Source: an uncultured Mediterraneibacter sp.
GTDB lineage: Bacteria; Bacillota; Clostridia; Lachnospirales; Lachnospiraceae
Assembly: GCA_944377745.1 (NCBI GenBank)
Contig: CALWFV010000001.1
Coordinates: 304,863-368,862, forward strand
Length of the DNA stretch: 64,000 nucleotides
Direction: 5' to 3'
The position numbers and the translations under genes were made by a program. Below the pieces are notes generated by a model. It worked only from the letters and a program-made list of their open reading frames with translations, did no database searches and was not told the origin of the DNA. Every line of letters begins with the position of its first letter. Within the stretch, counting starts at the first letter, position 1. Below, piece after piece: positions 40,925 through 49,134 of the stretch.

Positions 40925-41971
40925 TTATTCAAGCACCCCCTCATCAATCAGATCCAAGAACCACTCCAGACAAAATACCAGCCATTTTTGATCCCCTGTC
41001 ATGGAAGATACGCAGCCTTTAATAAACTCTGGCCTTACCGGCCCCTTCCAGTTTTCCAACCACTGATCCATAGGACGCTTAAAAGGAATCTTTTCCGGCA
41101 CAGGCAGTTCCGGATATTTTCTTTGGAACAGTTCCCTGATAAGATATTTACTCTCTCCTCTCCGGACTCTTTCAATATCTAACGGCACTGATAAATGCAT
41201 TGCTTCATAAGGTTCCAATGATTTTACTCCTGCAAGAGACAGCGGATTCTCAAAGGACGGAATAGACGCAATGCCGTGAATATCTTCAAGGAAACGAAAA
41301 AAATCGATAGAATTCTCCCCTGTCCTGAACCGTTCATACACTGGAATAACCGACGCCGGCTCCCTCAACGCCCGTCTGGGATCTACAATCGTATAGCGCT
41401 CTGCTAATCCATTAAATGTCCAATCTTTTGACAGAAGTCCCGTAAGACCTCCAAACAAATAATCCGAACCGTTTCCCATGAGCAGCTTGTCTACCCCATC
41501 CCGTCTCGCTTTCTTTGCCGCAAGATATACCGCGCTTTCAATCTGATGTAACGGTGCTTTTCTTCTTTTCATCAGTCCTGGTCCTGTTTTAAGATAATCC
41601 TCCCACGTAACTTCCACCACATGAAAATCCAGTCCGTAATGCTCTGCATACACTGATGCCATAATCGTTTCATCCACTGCGTTTGGGGCAACAAACCTTA
41701 TGCTGTATGCTTTTGTACCTTTCGGCAAATAAGCTGCAATAATTGCCGAATCCATTCCACCGCTCAGAAGGATTCCAGTATTTTTATCAAAATATTCTTC
41801 CAGAAATTTCTGGATGACCAAATCAATATCATCAGCTGATGCAACTCCATGTATCTCTTTTACCGGTTTTTTGGGATAATCTGGAATCAGCGTATCTGTA
41901 AAACCTATATTCGGTGAAGCTATATACCGGAATGCCAAGTATGAACTCATACAAAATATTTTATCAATCAT
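40925..41971 (-). CDS. Asparagine-synthetase-like ATP-dependent ligase
   Basis: A 348-residue protein holding only the synthetase half of AsnB-type enzymes. The PP-loop reads GILLSGGMDSAIIAAYLP, followed by KAYSIRFVAPNAVDETIMAS and LLMGNGSDYLFGG. The N-terminal glutaminase is missing: the first ~85 residues have no Cys2 nucleophile. It probably adenylates a carboxylate and joins it to an amine or ammonia from another source. It overlaps the radical SAM gene by 8 bp. Confidence 0.87.
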   Translation of the reverse strand: MIDKIFCMSSYLAFRYIASPNIGFTDTLIPDYPKKPVKEIHGVASADDIDLVIQKFLEEYFDKNTGILLSGGMDSAIIAAYLPKGTKAYSIRFVAPNAVDETIMASVYAEHYGLDFHVVEVTWEDYLKTGPGLMKRRKAPLHQIESAVYLAAKKARRDGVDKLLMGNGSDYLFGGLTGLLSKDWTFNGLAERYTIVDPRRALREPASVIPVYERFRTGENSIDFFRFLEDIHGIASIPSFENPLSLAGVKSLEPYEAMHLSVPLDIERVRRGESKYLIRELFQRKYPELPVPEKIPFKRPMDQWLENWKGPVRPEFIKGCVSSMTGDQKWLVFCLEWFLDLIDEGVLE

Positions 41972-42818
41972 TAAAATCTTCCCATCTTTCTCCTGATTCT
42001 ATCTGAACCGCGGGCGCTGTCTGCATTGTCCCGCTTGTGCCATTGCAGTATCTGCACGCCTCCATGGCATGAGGGCTACTTATATATTTCTTCAGAGCGT
42101 ATCTAAAATTTTCTTCATCATACACTGGTAAATAATCCCCTTCGCCGTTATACCCCCCCCCGAAATTTTTGGGCTTAAATCCCATAATCCTTTGTGCAAC
42201 CAATGCTCGGGCACATCGTTCAATCCAACCATTTTCAAAAGTATAGCAGTTCTTGAAAAGACAGTTTTCGAAGCGAGACTCCACATCTTCCCCTGGATTG
42301 TATTTTCTCCCAAGATCAAACCATTTATCTTCTTCAGATACAAAATGATATATTTTGTATCTGATAGAGTTAAGCCTGAACCATTTCTGAACCTTTGCAG
42401 CATTATCTGAATTAACTGGATAGTGACTGATCCTTACAAGAAACTTTTCTCCCTGAAGATATTCTGGCTTTACTTTTGGTAAAACTGTACCATTTGTGGC
42501 AACAAGGCACTGCTTTATTTCCTGACTCTTTCTTACGTAATCAAGCAGTATCTCCAACTGGGGATATAGAAACGGTTCTCCTCCTTGTATCTGCAATGTC
42601 TGTATCCTGGCATACTTTGTAATGATATTCAACTTATCAATAATTTCTTCCACATCATAATGCATCATATCCTTTGGAGCATAAGGTGCAAAATTCCCGC
42701 AATCCCGACAGCGTAGATTACATGCCTGTCCAACTGATACGCAAAGGTAATCCATATTTATTTTCTCTATTTCCGTACAATTTTCGGCTTTACACATCTG
42801 ATCCATCTCCCTGTTCAA
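41964..42818 (-). CDS. Radical SAM protein with a G9 tract
   Basis: A 284-residue radical SAM enzyme. The 4Fe-4S ligands are Cys33, Cys37 and Cys40 in ACNLRCRDCGNF, followed by QIQGGEPFLYPQ (SAM binding). Additional Cys residues (ENCLFKNCYTF, ACRYCNGTSG) could bind a second cluster in a SPASM-like tail. Gly220-222 are encoded by nine consecutive G (42153-42161). The substrate is unknown. It overlaps the methyltransferase and ligase genes on both sides, suggesting tight coupling. Confidence 0.88.
   Translation of the reverse strand: MNREMDQMCKAENCTEIEKINMDYLCVSVGQACNLRCRDCGNFAPYAPKDMMHYDVEEIIDKLNIITKYARIQTLQIQGGEPFLYPQLEILLDYVRKSQEIKQCLVATNGTVLPKVKPEYLQGEKFLVRISHYPVNSDNAAKVQKWFRLNSIRYKIYHFVSEEDKWFDLGRKYNPGEDVESRFENCLFKNCYTFENGWIERCARALVAQRIMGFKPKNFGGGYNGEGDYLPVYDEENFRYALKKYISSPHAMEACRYCNGTSGTMQTAPAVQIESGERWEDFND
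42153..42161. repeat. Homopolymer C9/G9 inside the radical SAM gene
   Basis: Nine C on the plus strand (G on the coding strand). Gain or loss of one base would truncate the protein about 220 residues in and remove the C-terminal Cys motifs. Candidate slipped-strand phase-variation site. Confidence 0.8.
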
Positions 42819-43648
42819 TCTTTCGAGAATATCGCTGAGTCAGAGAAAAAGTCAGTTACATATGCCAGATTATACTTGTCCGCAAATTCTCGTACAGCTT
42901 CTTTGGCCTGAGGATACAAAATATTATAAAAATCATGAACTGCAATATAACCGCCTTTATTAAGACGGGGATAAAAATATTCAAGCCCTGCCAGAATCGG
43001 TTTATATAAATCGCAGTCAATATGTACAAATGCGAATTCATCCTCCATGCCATTCAGCGATTCCGGAAAATATCCTGCTTTAACCACACACTTTTCCGGA
43101 TAAAACATCCTATCCAACACTCGTTCAGCGTTTGAACGGAAATTATAAAACTCCAGAAATTCTGGTGTTAGAGCCTGAGACTCATCCTTATCTCTCTGAT
43201 CAAATCCACTAAATGTATCAAACAGATAGCATGTCCGGTCCGGAAAATAAAGATTGATATACTTTGCCGTATCACCATAATCTACACCCAGCTCTGCAAC
43301 GGCACCCGGTACCTTTCGACGCATTACTTCATTTACAAGACACTGATGCAGTATATGTTTTTCATAATCATAGGGATGCCTGAAATCCAATATCTTTTCA
43401 AAAGGAACTCCTCTTTTTACATATTCTCTCTGCTGTCCGTTGAAGTCCGGAATAGCAAGAATAATAAAGTCCACTTTCTCCGGAACATCCTCGTAGTCTT
43501 TATATAAAGGAATATTGTTTTTTTCCCTGTTCTTTTCACTTGCTCTGCGGTCAATAAATCCCACAACATCGAATATATACTCTATTCTTTTTGCAAGTTT
43601 TTCACCATAAATATCAGCGCCGTGAATTACAACTTTTCGTTTATCCAT
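42815..43648 (-). CDS. TylF/MycF-type sugar O-methyltransferase
   Basis: SAM-dependent methyltransferase of 277 residues. The N-terminal ~85 residues form a small Rossmann-like domain (VVIHGADIYGEKLAKRIEY). The methyltransferase proper starts near 110 with AELGVDYGDTAKYINLYFP, LFDTFSGFDQRDKDE, and the metal-binding FVHIDCDLYKPILAGLEYFY and GGYIAVHDFYN. TylF relatives methylate sugar hydroxyls in a Mg2+-dependent way. It overlaps the radical SAM gene by 4 bp. Confidence 0.87.
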   Translation of the reverse strand: MDKRKVVIHGADIYGEKLAKRIEYIFDVVGFIDRRASEKNREKNNIPLYKDYEDVPEKVDFIILAIPDFNGQQREYVKRGVPFEKILDFRHPYDYEKHILHQCLVNEVMRRKVPGAVAELGVDYGDTAKYINLYFPDRTCYLFDTFSGFDQRDKDESQALTPEFLEFYNFRSNAERVLDRMFYPEKCVVKAGYFPESLNGMEDEFAFVHIDCDLYKPILAGLEYFYPRLNKGGYIAVHDFYNILYPQAKEAVREFADKYNLAYVTDFFSDSAIFSKD

Positions 43649-43690
43649 AATATTTCTCTCTTTCTTTAACGGTCTCTGCCAAGAATCTTT

Positions 43691-44581
43691 CTATACTTTA
43701 ACTTGTTTCAGCCGATCATCCACCTGTATTTCTTCAAGCGGAAGAAGGACGCAGGACGACACGCTTACAGGCGGGAATTTCACCGGCTTCATATAATCAC
43801 CATACATTCTCTTCAGTGCCAGCTCACCATCCTTCATGCCCAAGAGTGAGTAGCCTTCAAACTCATATTCTTTCAATGTATTCAGCCATTCCCTTCTATA
43901 TCTCCAGTACCCCTTATATCCCCTTGAGGTAACGATCGGGACTGCAAGACACCGCAGGTAATGTGTAGGCTTTTTGTTCAGTCGCTTTATAAACCTGCAA
44001 TATGCTGCATTTTGCATCTCAAGCGGTATCAGGTCGAGCAATTTGTATAATACTCTGAAAACGGGATTATTCTCTGTCCGCTTTCCCACTTCTGACCACG
44101 CCGCCTTTCTGAACAAGAAAGCTATTACATTGCATACTATCTGTCCCGCTTTATGATCAGGCACATAGTCCAGAGGCATCACATCAATATAAACGCCCTG
44201 CTCATAGGACAGATGTTCTGTATTTGGACGTACAAAAGCAGTATTTCGCCTCCGAAGTTTCCCATACCCCCATCGGTATTCTCTGGTGCGGAACTGGTCC
44301 TGAAAATAAAATCGGTGCTTATCCAGATCGTTTTTACAGGCCTTTAAGAATTTTTCATAGTCCGCCCGCATCATTGCCACATCCGCATCGTCATCCCACG
44401 GCACAAATCCTTTGTGGCGCACAGCGCCCAAAAGGGTTCCTCCAATAATCGTATATCTGATTTTGTTCTTCCTGCAGATTCGGTCAAACTCTATTAATAA
44501 TTCCAACTCCGTCAGCTGGAGTATCCGCAGCTGATCAGGTATGTCGTCTGTAATTCTGGTTTCTCCGTTCTCAGCACCCAT
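43691..44581 (-). CDS. LicD family phosphotransferase
   Basis: Transfers a cytidylyl-activated phospho- or phosphono-compound (phosphocholine in pneumococci) onto a sugar. It has 296 residues. The diagnostic block is YTIIGGTLLGAVRHKGFVPW followed by DDDADVAM, which holds the metal-binding Asp residues. YIDVMPLDYVPD is the second family motif. In this operon with PEP mutase and two nucleotidyltransferases, the natural donor would be a CMP-phosphonate. It overlaps the preceding gene by 11 bp. Confidence 0.93.
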   Translation of the reverse strand: MGAENGETRITDDIPDQLRILQLTELELLIEFDRICRKNKIRYTIIGGTLLGAVRHKGFVPWDDDADVAMMRADYEKFLKACKNDLDKHRFYFQDQFRTREYRWGYGKLRRRNTAFVRPNTEHLSYEQGVYIDVMPLDYVPDHKAGQIVCNVIAFLFRKAAWSEVGKRTENNPVFRVLYKLLDLIPLEMQNAAYCRFIKRLNKKPTHYLRCLAVPIVTSRGYKGYWRYRREWLNTLKEYEFEGYSLLGMKDGELALKRMYGDYMKPVKFPPVSVSSCVLLPLEEIQVDDRLKQVKV

Positions 44582-45665
44582 GCTTTTCCCTCAATCTTTC
44601 TGCAATCTTCTCCGCAAATCCCTCGCAGTCCTCAAGGGCCAACGTCTTCGGATAATCAATCCCGAAAACATCCTTCATCTTCCGGATGACTGCATCCGTG
44701 AAGTGGATCCCGTTCTCATCCGTCTTTTCGATCCCATCACAGCTCAGGCTCTGCCTGTTCACTCTTGTCATCTCTTCTTCCGTGAACACGGTCTCATCCA
44801 GACTCATCTCTCCATGGCTAAACAGCACTGGATATCCTCCAGTCTTTCCAAACGGTCCCGGCACATGGAACTTATATACTCTGTCACTTTTGTCCAGCAG
44901 ATATCGTATGATCATCACCACGTCAGATGCGATCATGATGTTCCTCTCCGGCCCTGATGCTGTCGGTTCCGCGCATCTGCGGAAGATTTCCTCATCTTTT
45001 ACTTCCGTATTTCCTCTGATATTAAGGAGATATTCCGAGCCTTTTGCCGTCCCTTCCTTGGAGATATAGGTATTGACGTAGTGGGAGCCGACAAACGTGA
45101 TATCCGCCTCTTTTGCAGGCGTTCCGGTCAGGCTCTCATATGCCCGGGCAATCCTCGGGATGAGGTGATTGAGATTACCGGCACTCGTATAAGGGGCCAG
45201 TCCGTATGCGGCGAGCAGCGGTGATACCGCGTCGCCATAGCTCGTATTGATGACTTTTGTCTCTATCCCAGACTGCTTTACCGCTTTCATAAGCTTTGCC
45301 ACAAGGACTGCTGACATGGGCGTCCAAACTCCGTATCCGATTCCATTCGGATAGGAAAACTCTCCATACTTGAATCCTTTCATATATCGCCCTGTATATG
45401 CGGTCACATCCGGACCTTCAGAAGCGAGCACCCCACTGAGCCGCTCTGTATCATTCACATCGCATGCTATATATTTGATCTTAGGATAATTTCCGAAGAT
45501 GCCTGCTGACACACGGGTGAGATTGATCCGTTTCTCCGCTTCTTCCTCTTTCGTCCTTGAAACTACTGTGATCTCGCAGTCTGCAAGTTCCGGGAGGCGC
45601 ACCAGCATATCAAGCACATATTTACCCGTACTCCCATATCCTATGATCATTATCTTATCAGCCAT
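44571..45665 (-). CDS. Saccharopine-dehydrogenase-like NAD(P)-binding protein
   Basis: A 364-residue protein with an N-terminal Rossmann motif IMIIGYGSTGKYVLDMLVRL and a second domain typical of the saccharopine reductase/dehydrogenase fold. The substrate is unknown. Family members form or cleave secondary amines or reduce ketones, so a step on a phosphonate-derived aldehyde or a sugar is possible. It overlaps the nucleotidyltransferase upstream by 16 bp and licD downstream by 11 bp. Confidence 0.8.
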   Translation of the reverse strand: MADKIMIIGYGSTGKYVLDMLVRLPELADCEITVVSRTKEEEAEKRINLTRVSAGIFGNYPKIKYIACDVNDTERLSGVLASEGPDVTAYTGRYMKGFKYGEFSYPNGIGYGVWTPMSAVLVAKLMKAVKQSGIETKVINTSYGDAVSPLLAAYGLAPYTSAGNLNHLIPRIARAYESLTGTPAKEADITFVGSHYVNTYISKEGTAKGSEYLLNIRGNTEVKDEEIFRRCAEPTASGPERNIMIASDVVMIIRYLLDKSDRVYKFHVPGPFGKTGGYPVLFSHGEMSLDETVFTEEEMTRVNRQSLSCDGIEKTDENGIHFTDAVIRKMKDVFGIDYPKTLALEDCEGFAEKIAERLREKHGC

Positions 45666-46435
45666 GATGTATTACCTGCCTTCCTCAAATCTTCCTGTGT
45701 ATTCAGATTGATCCACCCATTTGGCTCATCTGAAAATACAGGCTCTATCTCTTCTCCCAACATATTGATGGAATATACTCCGGAATGAAGCATCGGCTTC
45801 CCGCTCCGATCCGCCTCTTCCCGGTATTCTCTGAGCAGTTCCCTGAGCCTTCCAAGCGCTTCACCCGCAAACAGCCAGAGCTGCATGCTGTCCCCGATCA
45901 CAGACTCGCCCTCTGCCAGTTTTGGCATCACACCGCTGTGGGATGTGTCGTATTCATACCTGAAGATCTTCCCTGCTCTTCCCACCGCGATCACGCTTCT
46001 GGCAGGATCTGCATAGCCCTTATCTCTTACCAGCGACACTGCTTCTTCCTCCTTGCGAACAATCTGTTCGATCGACCTTCTGCTTAACAGAGAGTCGCCT
46101 TCCGCAACGATGACCCTGTCCGCCTTCTCTGTCTGGTCATCCATCATCCCACATGCAAGGGAGTAATTACATCCGTGCGTGTCATAATATATATTTTCTG
46201 TAAACCTTATCCTGTCAGATCTGTCATAACCGGACAGCGCTTTTTTGACGGACTCTGAAGCATAGCCGACAACAACTGTGATCCTGTCCACCCCGGCGTC
46301 CAACAGTGCTGATGCAGTATACTGTATGGGGGTGATTCCTGCAATGGAGACCGCGCATTTGTTCTGTCCTTCCGGAAGTCCAAGTCTGCTTCCAATCCCC
46401 GCGCAGAGAATTACTGCCGCTGTTTTACTATCCAA
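45650..46435 (-). CDS. Nucleotidyltransferase (LicC/MobA-like)
   Basis: Makes an NDP- or CMP-activated donor. It has 261 residues. The nucleotide motif AAVILCAGIGSRLGLPEGQN is intact, including the Arg. Metal-binding residues lie in IVAEGDSLL and the late EPNGWINLNTQEDL. Small size suggests a LicC-type CTP:phospho-alcohol enzyme rather than a sugar pyrophosphorylase. It overlaps both neighbours (25 and 16 bp). Confidence 0.87.
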   Translation of the reverse strand: MDSKTAAVILCAGIGSRLGLPEGQNKCAVSIAGITPIQYTASALLDAGVDRITVVVGYASESVKKALSGYDRSDRIRFTENIYYDTHGCNYSLACGMMDDQTEKADRVIVAEGDSLLSRRSIEQIVRKEEEAVSLVRDKGYADPARSVIAVGRAGKIFRYEYDTSHSGVMPKLAEGESVIGDSMQLWLFAGEALGRLRELLREYREEADRSGKPMLHSGVYSINMLGEEIEPVFSDEPNGWINLNTQEDLRKAGNTSWLIR

Positions 46436-47370
46436 TGAAGCGTCCTCCTCAATCCTTCCTTAAGCATTACTCTGGGGGCATATCCCAGATGTTCTCCTGC
46501 TCTCGAGATATCCAGTACTCTTCTGGTGGGATCTCCTGCTCTGTCTATATCAAACTGCGGAGTGCGATGATACGTTATCCCCAGCTCTTTCGCCGCTTCC
46601 ACTGCAAGATGATAAAGGTTGAGGATGCTCGTTTCCTCAGGATTCCCTATATTATAGCTTGTTCCCGTCTCCATATGCTGCATTGCAAGCCAGGTCGCGT
46701 CAGCGCAGTCACTCATATAGAGGAACGATCTTGCAATGCTGTCTGCATGGACATTCAGATGACATGGCTCATCATTTACAATGCAGTTGAGTATATAAGG
46801 GATCACATGGTTGTTATCTACGTCATAGGGACCGTAAACATTGGCATATCTCAGATGGCATACACTGATCTCACTGCTGTGGTGGTTCAGCAGATATTCT
46901 GTCATGATCTTTCCATGGGCATAGGACCACCGTGTTGTTGTCTCCACTGAATCGTACAAAGACGGCGTCTCTTCCTTTGTGGGGAACGCTTCTGCATGAC
47001 CGTATATCTCAGAGCTGGACGCATTGACAAAACGTGGGATGCCGTGTTCAAGCGCCCACAAAAAAATCTCATATGTCCCCTGACAGTTCACTTCATAAGT
47101 AAGGCAGGGTTCCTTATAGAAGTATTTTGTCGGCACGACAGCTGCCAGATGATAGATCCCGTCAAATCCCGTTTCATTTCCCTCTCTTATATAATCTCTG
47201 AAATCGCATTCATGAAACACGAATCTGTCGTTCCCGAACAGTTCCTCTATATTCTTTTTCTCCCCGCGGAAGAAATTGTCCACTCCCACCACGGTATCGC
47301 CATTCTCAATACATTTCCTCACAAGATGTGAGCCTGTAAGCCCTGCTGCTCCAGTGATCAGCACTTTCAT
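46411..47370 (-). CDS. NAD-dependent nucleotide-sugar epimerase/dehydratase
   Basis: Extended SDR protein of 319 residues. The NAD motif is MKVLITGAAGLTGSHLV, and the catalytic Tyr/Lys lie in RWSYAHGKIMTEYL. The Ser/Thr site is in FVNASSSEIYGHAEAFPT. Such enzymes epimerise or dehydrate UDP-, GDP- or dTDP-sugars. The exact sugar cannot be told. The start at 47370 follows AGGAGG with 6-bp spacing; a longer frame to 47463 is rejected. It starts 10 bp after the phosphoesterase gene. Confidence 0.9.
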   Translation of the reverse strand: MKVLITGAAGLTGSHLVRKCIENGDTVVGVDNFFRGEKKNIEELFGNDRFVFHECDFRDYIREGNETGFDGIYHLAAVVPTKYFYKEPCLTYEVNCQGTYEIFLWALEHGIPRFVNASSSEIYGHAEAFPTKEETPSLYDSVETTTRWSYAHGKIMTEYLLNHHSSEISVCHLRYANVYGPYDVDNNHVIPYILNCIVNDEPCHLNVHADSIARSFLYMSDCADATWLAMQHMETGTSYNIGNPEETSILNLYHLAVEAAKELGITYHRTPQFDIDRAGDPTRRVLDISRAGEHLGYAPRVMLKEGLRRTLHWIVKQRQ

Positions 47371-47380
47371 ATCCATCCTC

Positions 47381-48076
47381 CTATCTGCCTGTGTACAGTC
47401 TCTGCCATAAATATTCTGGCAGACCTGCCTTCTGTATCGCATCCGCCGCACCGCCAATATCATACTTTACCCGGCGGAAGATAACCGTATCCCCGTCCAG
47501 TATTACATATGACGCCTCCGGGCAGCCATCCCTCGGCTGGCCTACGCTCCCCGGATTGATGATCCTGCGGCCATCCTTCGTGAGCAGGAAACTTGTATGG
47601 GAATGTCCCATCAGCATCAGCCGCACGTCTCTCTCTTCCATTGCGTGGAACAGATCTTCCGGATCATCTCCTGCCTGAAATTTTCCCCAGTAGGGATCCT
47701 CCGGCGTTCCGTGTACCAAGAGCGTCCCGCACTCGGGAATATATGCCATTGGCCTGTGCACAATAGTTTCCAGCATACTGAACCTGCGTCTGTTTTCCCT
47801 CACAACCGCTCTTGTAAACTCATATGCCTTTCTGCCATGGGGAGTCGCGCTGCTGCGCACACTCTCAAGATACAGGCAGGCATCATGATTCCCCGCGATC
47901 ATCTGGCTGATATCAAAAGTCTCCAGTCTCTCCATTGTCTCCACCGGGGATCCGCCGTAATCGATATAATCTCCCAGCATCCAGAATCTGTCAGCCCCCT
48001 GTTCCCTGCTGTCTTTCAGCACCGCTTCCAGCGCCTGGATATTTGCGTGGATATCAGAGAGCACCGCTGTCCTCAT
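47381..48076 (-). CDS. Calcineurin-like metallophosphoesterase
   Basis: 231 residues with the dinuclear metal motifs LSDIHANIQAL (DxH), MLGDYIDYGG (GDxxDxG), IAGNHDACLY (GNHD), LVHGTPED and MGHSHTSF (GHxH), and the final IINPGSVGQPRDG typical of the YfcE/MJ0936 group. It could dephosphorylate a pathway intermediate or a phosphonate ester. It overlaps the phosphonopyruvate decarboxylase stop by 4 bp (ATGA). Confidence 0.92.
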   Translation of the reverse strand: MRTAVLSDIHANIQALEAVLKDSREQGADRFWMLGDYIDYGGSPVETMERLETFDISQMIAGNHDACLYLESVRSSATPHGRKAYEFTRAVVRENRRRFSMLETIVHRPMAYIPECGTLLVHGTPEDPYWGKFQAGDDPEDLFHAMEERDVRLMLMGHSHTSFLLTKDGRRIINPGSVGQPRDGCPEASYVILDGDTVIFRRVKYDIGGAADAIQKAGLPEYLWQRLYTGR

Positions 48077-49134
48077 GGCACAGCCTTTCTGAAACGCTCC
48101 GCCTGCCCCCAGATCAGCTCCCGCTCAGGCCGGGGAAGATTTTTATCTGCACCCATCTGTATCTTCACATAGATCTGAGTATACGAAGGATGCCTCTGGA
48201 ACTCCTTTACCGCCTTCTCCACCTCGCCGGCTGTATCCGCTCTCCTGGTCGGGAACAGATTGTCCATCACTCCGAAAAGCCGACTTGCTTCCAAGCTGTT
48301 CGGCTGTCCTCCTGTGGATTCATTCGCCTCATTATCAAGAACAATGTAACACAGATTATCCGGCCGCCTCTGTGTAAGAGTATATAGAGCGCCAAGTCTC
48401 ATCAGGCATGCACTGTCCCCGTCCACAGCAATGACTTTCCTGTCCCCGGCATATTCCGCGATTCCCGAAGCCAGGGAGCCGAGACATCCCATAGATCCTA
48501 CCATGTAGAAATTCTCCGGCCTGTCCTGAATACAGTACATCTCACGGCTCGTGAATCCGGTTGTCGTGACAATGACAGCATCCTCCGCGCACCCTGCTAT
48601 AACTCTTAAGATCTCTGCGCGAAAGGGCAGTTCCTCTGCGGCCTGCTTTTTCTTTTTGAGGGGCACCGGCTTGAACGTGTGCCTGTCATTCACCAGGAGC
48701 GCACTGCAGTGCTGATCCAACTGTTCCCACGCCAGATCAAGAGCCCCTTCATCCTCTGCGTCAAAATACGGGATCGCCAGCGTTTTCAGGAAGGGCTTTA
48801 CCGCTCCTGCCATGATCCGGTGCTGGGGTTCATCATCCACTCCCCTGTTCCCAATGATCAGCAGGGTATGAAGCCCAAACAGTTCATTTAGAGAAGTCAG
48901 CGGCGAGACTGCGTTGGACAAACCTGAATTCTGCATTACTACCGCGCATCTGTGTCCGGCAAGAGCAGCTCCCGCCGCATAGGCAAGGGCATCTCCCTCA
49001 TTGACAAACGGTTCATAGATCCCTCGGTTCTGCGCCTCATTGATCAATGGGCCCAGAAAAGAACAGGGAACTCCCGCAATCTTGTCAACGCCTTTCGCAA
49101 GAAGTTCGTTTACAAACTGCTTCGTATCTATCAT
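48073..49134 (-). CDS. aepY: Phosphonopyruvate decarboxylase
   Basis: Thiamine diphosphate enzyme that makes phosphonoacetaldehyde and draws the PEP mutase equilibrium forward. It has 353 residues. The N-terminal block GVDKIAGVPCSFLGPLINEA and NEGDALAYAAGAALAGHR bind the cofactor's pyrimidine half. The ThDP-Mg motif is AVDGDSACLMRLGALYTL followed by LDNEANESTGGQPN. It overlaps the PEP mutase stop by 4 bp. Confidence 0.95.
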   Translation of the reverse strand: MIDTKQFVNELLAKGVDKIAGVPCSFLGPLINEAQNRGIYEPFVNEGDALAYAAGAALAGHRCAVVMQNSGLSNAVSPLTSLNELFGLHTLLIIGNRGVDDEPQHRIMAGAVKPFLKTLAIPYFDAEDEGALDLAWEQLDQHCSALLVNDRHTFKPVPLKKKKQAAEELPFRAEILRVIAGCAEDAVIVTTTGFTSREMYCIQDRPENFYMVGSMGCLGSLASGIAEYAGDRKVIAVDGDSACLMRLGALYTLTQRRPDNLCYIVLDNEANESTGGQPNSLEASRLFGVMDNLFPTRRADTAGEVEKAVKEFQRHPSYTQIYVKIQMGADKNLPRPERELIWGQAERFRKAVP

